64,000 nucleotides of DNA from Bacillus sp. DNRA2 (GTDB taxonomy: Bacteria; Bacillota; Bacilli; Bacillales; Cytobacillaceae), in assembly GCF_012843265.1 (NCBI RefSeq), contig NZ_JABAIT010000001.1, forward strand, positions 310,001-374,000, in the 5' to 3' direction. Shown here piece by piece: positions 1 through 6,968 of this stretch. The notes under the pieces are model-generated. The model did no database searches, was not told the origin of the DNA, and saw only the letters and a list, made by a program, of their open reading frames with translations. How positions within the stretch are numbered: the stretch's first letter is position 1; each line of letters starts with the position of its first letter. A program made the translations under genes and the position numbers.

Positions 1-248
1 GTATATAAGATTTCTATCTTTTTCTTTATATTTAGGGTATATGACCTTTTATGTTTTTCGGGATTGTAATTTTTCTTATTATTTATATTTCCGCCTGTTA
101 ATCCTTGAATATAGATGAGTAATTCGAGGTCTGTTGATGCAATGGTAATATTGGGTCTACGAAACTCTTTCTGATGCATTCTTGTCAATGTGATGCTCCC
201 TTCTCCATCAATAATCCCAGCGACATACGCTGCTTCCCAGGGCTCCAT
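1..248 (-). CDS. LAGLIDADG homing endonuclease, partial
   Basis: The reading frame is open from the ATG at 248 to the left edge, so only the first 82 residues are present. Residues 8-18 read YVAGIIDGEGS, a standard first LAGLIDADG helix; Glu16 stands where the metal-binding acidic residue is expected, and the following SITL strand and PNITIASTDLELL stretch fit the family fold. A good ribosome binding site (GAGGTGG) precedes the start. It lies 49 bp downstream of the CxxC gene on the same strand, with no intron or intein host visible, so it looks like a free-standing endonuclease gene. Family assignment is firm; whether it is active or a second motif follows cannot be seen. Confidence 0.82.
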   Translation of the reverse strand, partial: MEPWEAAYVAGIIDGEGSITLTRMHQKEFRRPNITIASTDLELLIYIQGLTGGNINNKKNYNPEKHKRSYTLNIKKKIEILY

Positions 249-297
249 TTTAGCCACCTCATTTTAAATCACATAATTATGAAAGTAATAAAATTTT

Positions 298-1467
298 TTA
301 GCATATATTAACCGCAGCCCCAAAATACAAATCAAATTTTACTATTGCTTCATTAAAGTGCTTAATGACCTCTTTTTCGCTAAAGATGATTTTTTCCTCG
401 TCAAATAGTGGTCGTCCGAATCGGAACATGCCTTCTAGTTCTTCGTGTGAGATGGATGGTAGTGAATCTTTTGAGGGTAAGTAGTCTAAACCAATGGGGT
501 AAGGTGTGTGAAAAGAAAAGTGATAATCTTGATAGCCGATTGCTAGATAATATAAAGAGTAATAGTTCTCTTCTATGTCGACTTCACATGAGTCGCAGTT
601 GTGAATTGCTACTTCGTTATCATAATAAAAGTCAAACTTGGAAAGATAACCGAAATTTTCTCGTTCCAGTTTCCATAAGTCGAAGTGATGTGTGCAAAAC
701 TCGAGGTGGGTGATTTTTTTAGGATTTGGTGGTTGGTAAAATGATAGTGAAGAATAGGGTGATAGTGTTAAACGCTGAATTGCTTCATTCTTCATTGAAT
801 AGAATAGTTCCTTTTTTTTAAAATACTCCTCGGTATTCTTTTTTGCCTTATAGGCTTTACGTTGGTATTCTTTGGCCCAACGACTGATCCACATAGTCCA
901 GAATGAAAGTTGCAAGCTTGCACCTAATTTACCGTTGTCTTTGTACCAATCTGCTAACATGGCTTTCCATTTATTCGCATAAAAGTCCTTATGTAATTGA
1001 ATGCTTTCGATTCTAGTTTGCTGCGCTTTCTTTATTGCGTGCAATCGATGTTCTTTTATTTGTTGTTGATGCTCCCGGCGCCAGTCGTTGATTGTTTTCA
1101 ATTTAATATTTTTAATTTGATATGTGTCGTAAAGCGGATACTTTAATTCTTTACCCCATTTTTTAAAAGGGACCCATTCAACTACAACTAATCTCTCCTG
1201 ACTTGTCCAACGCAATCTTTCAGTTTTGGTAATGTTCAAGTATTCCTCGACTTGATTTGGGTGCATTCCTAGCTTTAAAGCGTGTTTTTTATAAATGCTT
1301 TTAAATAAAATATCATTTCCTTTCAATTGACCTTGCAGCTTACATAGCAGGCATTCCTTCTTTTGTGCTCTAACTTCTTTTGGAGAAAAATGAAGCAATT
1401 CGCCAATTTCTTGTTTCGTTAATTTGTGAAAATCATGAGGTGCACCAATAAAAGTATTATTTTTCAT
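298..1467 (-). CDS. Unrecognised 389-residue protein with two CxxC motifs
   Basis: I do not recognise this protein. It is long, charged and apparently cytoplasmic: no signal peptide or membrane segment. Near the N terminus a helical stretch (LTKQEIGELLHFSPKEV, which could be a helix-turn-helix) is followed by ECLLC; a second pair, NCDSC, lies near residue 292, followed by aromatic-rich sequence. The two CxxC pairs could together bind zinc. The middle is rich in Lys, Trp and Arg and could touch nucleic acid; this is inference. I chose ATG 1467 over GTG 1476 because the AGGAAGGTGA ribosome site ends seven bases before the ATG. A LexA-like palindrome lies 38 bp upstream, and the homing endonuclease gene follows at 49 bp. 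Confidence 0.75.
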   Translation of the reverse strand: MKNNTFIGAPHDFHKLTKQEIGELLHFSPKEVRAQKKECLLCKLQGQLKGNDILFKSIYKKHALKLGMHPNQVEEYLNITKTERLRWTSQERLVVVEWVPFKKWGKELKYPLYDTYQIKNIKLKTINDWRREHQQQIKEHRLHAIKKAQQTRIESIQLHKDFYANKWKAMLADWYKDNGKLGASLQLSFWTMWISRWAKEYQRKAYKAKKNTEEYFKKKELFYSMKNEAIQRLTLSPYSSLSFYQPPNPKKITHLEFCTHHFDLWKLERENFGYLSKFDFYYDNEVAIHNCDSCEVDIEENYYSLYYLAIGYQDYHFSFHTPYPIGLDYLPSKDSLPSISHEELEGMFRFGRPLFDEEKIIFSEKEVIKHFNEAIVKFDLYFGAAVNIC

Positions 1468-1504
1468 TACTGTCACCTTCCTTTAGGATTAATGTACCAC
1501 AACA

Positions 1505-1518
1505 AGAACAAATGTTCT
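1505..1518. promoter_or_regulatory. LexA (SOS) box-like palindrome
   Basis: AGAACAAATGTTCT is a perfect 14-bp palindrome containing GAAC-N4-GTTC, the core of the Bacillus LexA box. It lies 38 bp upstream of the start of the CxxC protein, inside the spacer of a possible minus-strand promoter (TAGAAC, 17 bp, TACATT). A single site without known SOS genes nearby, so the assignment is tentative. Confidence 0.45.
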
Positions 1519-1593
1519 AGTTTTTTGAGAGCTTTTTTAAAAATATCTTTTTTCAAATTTTTTTGTCCAAAAGATAGCAATGTTGGACATCTA

Positions 1594-1630
1594 ATAAAAA
1601 AAGTAAAACCCGCGTAGCTACGCGAGTTTC
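1594..1630 (-). terminator. Rho-independent terminator of the DUF2935 gene
   Basis: On the minus strand, seven bases after the stop codon, AACTCGCGTAGCTACGCGGGTT folds into a GC-rich hairpin and is followed by TTACTTTTTTTAT. Confidence 0.85.
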
Positions 1631-1636
1631 AAAATA

Positions 1637-2539
1637 CTACTGCATATCACTCATCTTTTTAGCATTTAAGCGTCCTTCTAATACGTGTATCATATAGAGA
1701 AAGTGCTCAGCTTCACGAACAACATGGTCTGCTAATAAGGGATTAATTACATTACGAATTTGACATGACTTAATAAGCTCTAACCCAGTTTTCTTAAAAG
1801 CAAGTATCTCTTGAGCAGCGGTTTCGCTGTCTTTATTCATTTTTCCGATAATTGGATAAGTTGGCTGTTTTTTAGATAACATGGACTCAACATCTCTGGC
1901 TTGGTTTAAAAGTGTTTCAAAGTCATCACCAAATTTCCTGGCAGTGTTGACTAAATTGCGTTCAGATTGGTCGAGCAATGAGGCAATAAAACGAGAATGT
2001 TCCATCATGATTCGCAACCAGAAAACATTTTCATTAATGATTGAATCCTGAATTGGCTCAATAATACCTTGATTGAATTTTTTTAATGTCCGCATAAAAT
2101 ATTCAGCTTCTCGTGCAATATGATCAACTAATAATGGAAAGTTGAAACCACTTACTTTACAATTTATGATTAAGATTAGTAAGTTCCTCTTGAAATTTCT
2201 AAAGCCAAATACCAATTCAATACTTTCTTCGTTAAATTTACGAACTAATTCTACATTATTGGGGATTTGATATGCTTTCCTTTCTTGTTGTTCAAAAAAC
2301 TGATAAAAACGATCAGTTTGTTGAATAAGATGAGTATCCTTTCGGTTGAAGCCTTCTCCTAAAAATAATGCATGTTCTTTCATAATTCTTAACCAGAACT
2401 TATTTTCAGTTAATGAACGTTCAACAAATAGTTGCTCGGTAATAGACTCAGGTTTTGCAGCAAAGGTTTCAGGTGCGACTAACATCTGATTATATTGGTC
2501 GATATTCACATGACCAGGGAGTTGAGGATGATATTGCAT
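1637..2539 (-). CDS. DUF2935 protein (duplicated four-helix, ferritin/hemerythrin-like)
   Basis: 300 residues with two homologous halves of about 125 residues. Each half contains an FWLRIM-x-EH motif (near residues 48-56 and 173-181) and a DH-x2-REAE motif (near 139-146 and 271-278), the signature of DUF2935. The repeated His/Glu pairs suggest a four-helix bundle with a metal site, as inferred for this family; no enzymatic role is known. No signal peptide or membrane span. The start is set by GGAGGGATATTATG. It is a single-gene unit closed by a strong hairpin terminator. Confidence 0.88.
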   Translation of the reverse strand: MQYHPQLPGHVNIDQYNQMLVAPETFAAKPESITEQLFVERSLTENKFWLRIMKEHALFLGEGFNRKDTHLIQQTDRFYQFFEQQERKAYQIPNNVELVRKFNEESIELVFGFRNFKRNLLILIINCKVSGFNFPLLVDHIAREAEYFMRTLKKFNQGIIEPIQDSIINENVFWLRIMMEHSRFIASLLDQSERNLVNTARKFGDDFETLLNQARDVESMLSKKQPTYPIIGKMNKDSETAAQEILAFKKTGLELIKSCQIRNVINPLLADHVVREAEHFLYMIHVLEGRLNAKKMSDMQ

Positions 2540-2680
2540 AATATCCCTCCATTCTATTCATGACTTTCATACTATTGTTATTATCTGTAAATCGATATTA
2601 TGAATGGAAAGAATAAGTTTTTATAGCGCTCAAATACAGATACGAAAAGTGAAAGCATTTCTGTTCTTTACAGTAAATAC

Positions 2681-2728
2681 AAAAACGACAAGCTCCTAGT
2701 AAAAAACTTAAGAGTTTGTCGTTTTGTT
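2681..2728 (-). terminator. Terminator after the DoxX gene
   Basis: A 15-17 bp nearly perfect inverted repeat (AAAACGACAAGCTC paired with GAGTTTGTCGTTTT, A-rich loop) begins about 20 bp past the stop codon. Its T-run on the minus strand is TTTTTGT; the symmetry would also allow function on the other strand. Confidence 0.75.
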
Positions 2729-2743
2729 TTGTTACTTCATTTC

Positions 2744-3253
2744 TTATCCTTTTTTTGTAACAGGACTATATTTTTTTAATACAGTTTTTCTGATAAAGGG
2801 GATGACCCAGCGATCTAAACCGAATTTTCCAGCATTATAACCAGAGAATAAAATGATTGCTCCAATGAAAAGGTCTGTTGGAATGTGAGAAACAGTTCCT
2901 GCTAAGAAAAATGAGAAGTTCATCACTAAACCAAAGAACATTGCTGCAGTAGTTAAACATCCAAGAATAAGTCCTAACCCGATTAAGAATTCCCCTAAAG
3001 GAACGATTGTATTAAATACGTCAACGTTTGGAAGCGCAATATTTTCTAAAAACGATACATACCAACTATAAACAACATTTCCGTCTGGCCCCTTTACAGG
3101 ATTAGCAATAGCATTTTTCAAAAATCCAGTAGCATCAAATGCACCACTAGATAATTTGCCCCATCCAGCAGTCAACCAAGAATATCCTATAAACAATCGG
3201 AGTAAAGTCAAAACTCCTGCAGCTATCGTATTTTCTCTTAACCATTTAACCAT
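2744..3253 (-). CDS. DoxX-family membrane protein
   Basis: 169 residues with four predicted membrane helices (about 10-30, 80-100, 102-122, 128-142) and the family hallmarks LRLFIGYSWLTAGWGKL at the N terminus, PLGEFLIGLGLILG in the centre and LFSGYNAGKFGLDRW near the end. DoxX proteins are membrane redox-associated proteins; Bacillus MhqP and CatD, induced by quinones and other electrophiles, belong to the same superfamily. The start is supported by TAGGAGTG eight bases upstream. The gene stands alone between its own terminator and an MhqR-like operator, so a role in quinone or thiol stress is an inference from context, not from catalytic residues. Confidence 0.85.
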   Translation of the reverse strand: MVKWLRENTIAAGVLTLLRLFIGYSWLTAGWGKLSSGAFDATGFLKNAIANPVKGPDGNVVYSWYVSFLENIALPNVDVFNTIVPLGEFLIGLGLILGCLTTAAMFFGLVMNFSFFLAGTVSHIPTDLFIGAIILFSGYNAGKFGLDRWVIPFIRKTVLKKYSPVTKKG

Positions 3254-3308
3254 GTTAAAACACTCCTAAATATTTATTTGAGTTTATTGTATAAACACAA
3301 TGAAAATA

Positions 3309-3326
3309 TATCTCTAATTCGAGATG
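3309..3326. promoter_or_regulatory. MhqR-like operator upstream of the DoxX gene
   Basis: TATCTCTAATTCGAGATG is an imperfect inverted repeat (ATCTC-N6-GAGAT) that closely follows the B. subtilis MhqR consensus tATCTcgaAtTCgAGATa, as I recall it. On the minus strand it overlaps a possible -35 (TAGAGA) 17 bp from a TATACA -10, placing a repressor over the promoter of the DoxX gene 57 bp downstream. Confidence 0.6.
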
Positions 3327-3330
3327 TTTT

Positions 3331-3660
3331 AAAGTAGGGCTTTTAGGTTTTCACATTTATGTAAAATAAAAATGAACATTATTTAAAAAGTGCATATCAG
3401 GGCTTTAAAAATAAAATATATTAAAATTAGGATTGCTAAGGAGCTGGGAATTAAATGGATATGGGTTTACAGGATTACGGGGAGGTTATTGATTCACCTA
3501 TTTCATTGAGACGAAAATAAATACTATGGCAATTTATTCCTAATTTTCAAGATATAAAATGTCTCCGATAAAACACTAAATTTGCCAGAAACGATCTTAT
3601 TATGGAGGAATTTGTAAAATTGTCGTTAAGAGATGGCTAGGTGTTTCCCCTTATAATGGA
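3331..3660. other. AT-rich intergenic stretch with one doubtful mini-ORF
   Basis: No recognisable gene. A 21-codon frame (3455-3520, plus strand) starts with ATG 11 bases after AAGGAG and encodes a polar peptide ending ISLRRK; it resembles nothing I know and may be a remnant or chance. A TATAAT hexamer at 3652-3657 lies just ahead of the crotonase gene, with no clear -35. Confidence 0.3.
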
Positions 3661-3682
3661 TAGATAGAAAGGGGATGGGAGA

Positions 3683-4498
3683 ATGTCAGATTTATTGTTC
3701 GAAGTACAAGAGGGGATCGCAACAATTACCATTAATCGTCCAGATGCCAGGAACGCTTTTAGTTTGAAAATGATTGAAGCCTGGATTAAGGCTCTGGAAG
3801 AAGTTAGAGATAATGATGAAATTCGGGTTTTAGTATTAACCGGAAATGGACGGGCTTTCTGCGCGGGTGGAGATATAAAATCGATGAAAGCGGGAAAAGG
3901 GTTTCTAGACCTTACAGGGTATGAAGATGAGGATTTTTCGAGCACCAGTCTGGCTAGAAAGAATAGTTTATGGAAGTATGTTCAAAGAATTCCCTTACTG
4001 ATGGAGGAAATTGATAAGCCAACAATTGCGGCAGTCAATGGTGATGCGATTGGTGCGGGGCTCGACATGGCTTTGCAATGTGATTTTAGAATTGCCTCAG
4101 ACCAAGCTAGATTTGGCGAAGGGTATGTTAAGGTTGGGATTGTGCCTGGAGACGGTGGAGGCTACTTATTGCCAAGACTGATTGGCGTTGATAAAGCGCT
4201 TGACTTATTATTGACAGGAAGAATTATTGATATTGAGGAAGCGAGTCAAATCGGTTTAATTACGCGCCGAGTGCAGCATGACCAATTAATGAAGGAGACA
4301 TACAAATTTGCAAATCAACTTGCAGATGGTCCGCAAACAGCAATTCGCCTTATTAAACGAACCGTTTATCAAGGGTTAAAAACAGATTTAAGAACGTCAT
4401 TGGATATGGTGTCATCGTTCATGGGAATCGTAACTGAACATCCTGATTATCAAGAAGGTTTACATGCGATAATTGAAAAGCGAAAACCAAAGTTTTAG
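3683..4498 (+). CDS. Enoyl-CoA hydratase/isomerase (crotonase) family protein
   Basis: 271 residues, one crotonase domain. The oxyanion-hole motifs are clear: AFCAGGDIKSM near residue 59-69 and AAVNGDAIGAGLDMA near 113-127. The ARFGEGYVKVGIVPGDGGGYLLPR segment (about 139-162) is the catalytic-loop region; Glu141 and Asp154 are the acidic residues available there. Members act on acyl-CoA (hydration, isomerisation or hydrolysis), and the substrate cannot be told from sequence. AAAGGGG eight bases before the ATG supports the start. It is a solitary gene followed by a terminator and is not linked to the fadNAE operon at the other end of the window. Confidence 0.88.
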   Translation: MSDLLFEVQEGIATITINRPDARNAFSLKMIEAWIKALEEVRDNDEIRVLVLTGNGRAFCAGGDIKSMKAGKGFLDLTGYEDEDFSSTSLARKNSLWKYVQRIPLLMEEIDKPTIAAVNGDAIGAGLDMALQCDFRIASDQARFGEGYVKVGIVPGDGGGYLLPRLIGVDKALDLLLTGRIIDIEEASQIGLITRRVQHDQLMKETYKFANQLADGPQTAIRLIKRTVYQGLKTDLRTSLDMVSSFMGIVTEHPDYQEGLHAIIEKRKPKF

Positions 4499-4519
4499 CT
4501 GAAATAATCACGTAACAAG

Positions 4520-4546
4520 GACTGTCGAGACATGGCAGTCTTTTTC
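4520..4546 (+). terminator. Terminator after the crotonase gene
   Basis: GACTG and CAGTC, 11 bases apart, form a short stem followed by TTTTTC, 21 bases past the stop codon. Confidence 0.6.
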
Positions 4547-4672
4547 TGTTGTTAAGTAATGGAGTATTTCGAAAAACGTTCACTTTACAAAACTATAAAA
4601 CTAGAAAAATAGATGTATAATAATTAATAAGATCACAGACATCCAGAGTATTCAAAACAAAGGAGGGAGAAA

Positions 4673-5032
4673 TTGGGGATGAAAACGGTATGGAACTTGA
4701 AATCTAATGATGAAATGGACAAAATTCGACATTCAGCAGAGTCGCAATTCCCAAAAGTATTGAACAGCGCGGAATTGGAAAGCGTTGCTGACTTTTTTAG
4801 AGGGTTAGGAGATGAAACGAGGTTAAAGATTATTTCGCTGCTTTGGATTGAGGATATGTGCATGTGTGAAATTGTATCGGGGTTGAATGGGGCTTCATCA
4901 ACCATCAGCCATCATTTAAGGATTATGGAAAAAGGAGGGATTATTGAATCAAGAAAAGAGGGGAAATTTACGATCTACCATTTAAATAAGGAAAAATTAA
5001 TAAATCTAATCCCTAATTTGCTTGAAAAATAA
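4673..5032 (+). CDS. ArsR/SmtB-family metalloregulator
   Basis: 119 residues, winged helix-turn-helix. The ArsR signature runs ADFFRGLGDETRLKIISLL (40-58), then DMCMCEIV with Cys63 and Cys65 on the recognition-helix side, corresponding to the ELCVC metal or arsenite site of the family, then SSTISHHLRIMEKGGII (recognition helix and wing). It presumably represses its own operon with the downstream permease and is released by a thiophilic ligand. The start may be TTG 4673 (six bases after AGGAGG) or ATG 4679 (12 bases after). The stop codon is 15 bp from the permease ATG. Confidence 0.88.
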   Translation: MGMKTVWNLKSNDEMDKIRHSAESQFPKVLNSAELESVADFFRGLGDETRLKIISLLWIEDMCMCEIVSGLNGASSTISHHLRIMEKGGIIESRKEGKFTIYHLNKEKLINLIPNLLEK

Positions 5033-5047
5033 TTGGGAGATGATTCA

Positions 5048-6052
5048 ATGTTTGTGTTTGAATGGATAAACAACCAGATATTAAAAATGGAGTGGCTCTA
5101 TAATCTGGTTACATTGTTGGTAAGTAACGTTTTCGGTATAGATGTTAATGGTAAAATTGGTGGAAGTGTTCATTTCTTTATTTATGATGTTATGAAGATT
5201 TTTATCCTACTTTCAGTTCTAATTTTTGTTATTTCTTATATTCAAAGCTTCTTCCCACCGGAAAGAACAAGGGGAATTTTAGGAAGGTTTAATGGCATCA
5301 CAGCCAATATTCTGAGTGCGTTACTTGGTACAGTTACACCGTTTTGCTCCTGCTCATCTATTCCATTATTTATCGGATTTACAAGTGCTGGATTGCCAAT
5401 TGGTGTGACTTTCGCATTCTTGATTTCATCACCTCTTGTCGATTTAGCTTCGGTAATATTGTTGGCAAGTATATTTAACTGGAAGATTGCTATTTCCTAT
5501 GTTGTTGTAGGCCTCATCTTAGCAGTTATTGGTGGAAGCATCATTAGTAAGTTGAAACTAGAAAAATATGTAGAATCATTTGTCTATAACAATAAGATGC
5601 CTGATTCCAAACAAGAAGAATTATCAACTCTTGAAAGATTAGACTATTCAAAGGAACAAGTAATCGACATCATTAAAAAGGTGTGGTTATATATTTTCAT
5701 TGGGGTTGCGATCGGTGCTGCTATTCACAATTGGATACCTGAGTCCATCATCACAGCATTACTAGGCAAAGATAAGTGGTATTCTGTTTTATTAGCAACT
5801 GTGGTTGGGGTTCCGATGTATGCTGATATCTTTGGAACATTGCCAATTGCCGAAGCTCTTGTTGAAAAGGGAGTAGGGATTGGGACTGCACTAGCCTTTA
5901 TGATGGGGGTTACAGCTCTTTCTTTGCCATCTTTAATTATGTTGAAAAAAGTGGTGAAGACTAAGCTTTTAGCGACATTTTTTGGAATCGTTACGGTTGG
6001 AATTATCATCGTAGGATACAGTTTTAATACTTTTGGATATATATTTTTATAA
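5048..6052 (+). CDS. ArsP-like permease (COG0701/PF03773)
   Basis: 334 residues, about eight to nine hydrophobic helices in two halves separated by a charged cytoplasmic loop (about residues 175-210). TPFCSCSSIPLFIG in the first half and VVGVPMYADIFGTLPIAEAL in the second are the paired signature motifs of this permease family, which includes ArsP (efflux of organoarsenicals) and uncharacterised relatives. The ArsR partner with a CxC site and the downstream CxxC mini-thioredoxin form a recurrent trio. The substrate, perhaps an arsenical or other thiol-reactive compound, is inference. ATG 5048 was chosen over TTG 5033 because GGGAG lies eight bases upstream. Confidence 0.85.
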   Translation: MFVFEWINNQILKMEWLYNLVTLLVSNVFGIDVNGKIGGSVHFFIYDVMKIFILLSVLIFVISYIQSFFPPERTRGILGRFNGITANILSALLGTVTPFCSCSSIPLFIGFTSAGLPIGVTFAFLISSPLVDLASVILLASIFNWKIAISYVVVGLILAVIGGSIISKLKLEKYVESFVYNNKMPDSKQEELSTLERLDYSKEQVIDIIKKVWLYIFIGVAIGAAIHNWIPESIITALLGKDKWYSVLLATVVGVPMYADIFGTLPIAEALVEKGVGIGTALAFMMGVTALSLPSLIMLKKVVKTKLLATFFGIVTVGIIIVGYSFNTFGYIFL

Positions 6053-6103
6053 ACATGGTTTGATGTGGATTTTTATCATTAGAAACTTAAGGAGTGAAGT
6101 TAT

Positions 6104-6337
6104 ATGTTAATCAAAATTTTAGGTTCCGGATGTAAAAGTTGTGTGAAATTAGCAGAAAACACTGAGATTGCTATTAAAGAGTTAGGTATCGAAGCTGAAG
6201 TAGTTAAAGTGACTGATTTTAAAGACATCATGTCCTATGGGATTATGACAACACCCGGTTTAGTTATTGATGAAAAAGTTGTTTCTAATGGAAAGGTTTT
6301 GAAACCAAAAGAAATTGTTGCAATTCTAAAAAATTAA
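6104..6337 (+). CDS. Mini-thioredoxin (redox-active disulfide protein 2 type)
   Basis: 77 residues. A short thioredoxin fold with the active site GSGCKSCVK (Cys10, Cys13) and the cis-proline loop MTTPGLVIDEKVV. This family (thioredoxin_3) is often encoded beside COG0701 permeases and ArsR regulators, as here, and may act as a thiol donor or metal(loid) relay for the permease; that function is inferred. It is the last gene of the unit, 51 bp after the permease and just before a strong terminator. Confidence 0.88.
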   Translation: MLIKILGSGCKSCVKLAENTEIAIKELGIEAEVVKVTDFKDIMSYGIMTTPGLVIDEKVVSNGKVLKPKEIVAILKN

Positions 6338-6371
6338 ATTGGCGACCATTGAATAGGAATATAACTAAGAA

Positions 6372-6402
6372 GAGTTTGGATAATTTCCAAGCTCCTTTTT
6401 TT
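6372..6402 (+). terminator. Terminator of the arsR-permease-thioredoxin operon
   Basis: GAGTTTGGA and TCCAAGCTC form a nine-pair stem (one G-U) with a short loop, followed by CTTTTTTT. Confidence 0.85.
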
Positions 6403-6423
6403 ATTTCATCAAGAGCGAATCGG

Positions 6424-6452
6424 TTGAACTAATACCTACCAGGGTATATAAT
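6424..6452 (+). promoter_or_regulatory. SigA promoter with CsoR/CstR-like operator, glutaredoxin gene
   Basis: TTGAAC (6424-6429), a 17-bp spacer and TATAAT (6447-6452) make a near-consensus promoter. The spacer carries ATACC-TACCA-GGGTAT (6432-6447), an imperfect inverted repeat seen twice more in this block (7956, 8425). The sequence resembles GC-centred operators of the CsoR/CstR repressor family; binding there would block RNA polymerase. Confidence 0.65.
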
Positions 6453-6507
6453 GAAGCTAAATCATCGCAAATACCTGCGATAAGTAATGAACAAAGGGGA
6501 AATTCAA

Positions 6508-6741
6508 ATGAGTACAGTAACTGTTTATACGACTAATCGTTGTCCATATTGTGTAATGTTAAAAAATTTCTTGGCTGATCAAAATATTCCGTTTAAAGAG
6601 GTAAATGTGGAAGCATCACCTGGAATGATGGATTATGTAGTGCGTCAAACTGGGCAAATGGGTGTGCCGCAAACGGAAATTAACGGAAAATGGGTATTAG
6701 GTTATGACCCACAAAATATTATGCTTGCTTTAAGAGGCTAA
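6508..6741 (+). CDS. Glutaredoxin-family thiol-disulfide protein
   Basis: 77 residues, the whole protein being one glutaredoxin fold: VTVYTTNRCPYCVMLKNFL with Cys12 and Cys15, then TGQMGVPQTEINGKWVLGYDP containing the cis-proline VPQ and the GYDP turn. It resembles NrdH/YruB-type small glutaredoxins that reduce protein disulfides or mixed thiols in the cytoplasm. ATG 6508, eight bases after AAAGGGG, is the start; the in-frame ATG at 6487 lies upstream of that ribosome site. First gene of the sulfur block, with its own promoter and operator. Confidence 0.88.
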   Translation: MSTVTVYTTNRCPYCVMLKNFLADQNIPFKEVNVEASPGMMDYVVRQTGQMGVPQTEINGKWVLGYDPQNIMLALRG

Positions 6742-6763
6742 ATAAATAAAAAGGGGAGTCATG

Positions 6764-6901
6764 ATGAGCGATTGCCGCAATAATTCCTGAGGAATCCAAC
6801 CAAAAGACCCTAACAAGAAACGGATTATTCCACCGATATGACCTGGGGTTTTGCTCTGGCTCCTGGTAGGAGTCATTTATATGATATCAAAATTTTTCTA
6901 A
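6764..6901 (+). pseudogene. Small membrane protein gene interrupted by two in-frame TGA codons
   Basis: From ATG 6764 (or 6761), after the good ribosome site AAGGGGAG, one frame runs 45 codons to TAA 6899-6901, broken only by TGA at 6788-6790 and 6839-6841. The readable parts are a polar N terminus (MSDCRNNS), a Pro/Lys-rich middle (GIQPKDPNKKRIIPPI) and a C-terminal membrane helix (VLLWLLVGVIYMISKFF). Replacing both TGA by TGG gives a plausible short single-pass protein. It sits between the glutaredoxin and TlpA-like genes and has its own terminator, so it was a gene. Either it decayed by two TGG-to-TGA changes or TGA is read through; decay is the simpler explanation. Confidence 0.6.
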
Positions 6902-6930
6902 GGGACTAGAAGTAGTCTCTTATTTTTTCG
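6902..6930 (+). terminator. Terminator after the TGA-interrupted gene
   Basis: GGGACTA and TAGTCTC with a GAAG loop, followed by TTATTTTTTC, starting right at the stop codon. Confidence 0.75.
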
Positions 6931-6968
6931 TATCAAAAAGCACGAATATTTGTTGAAGGAAGTGGAAA

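Noticed and set aside
3455-3520. 21-codon frame after AAGGAG as a firm gene
   Set aside because: The spacing to the ATG (11) is long, no terminator follows and the peptide is not recognisable; kept only as a remark on the intergenic stretch.
6764-6901. Selenoprotein reading of the two TGA codons
   Set aside because: No SECIS-like hairpin is evident right after either TGA, selenocysteine machinery is not in the window, and both positions read more naturally as Trp.
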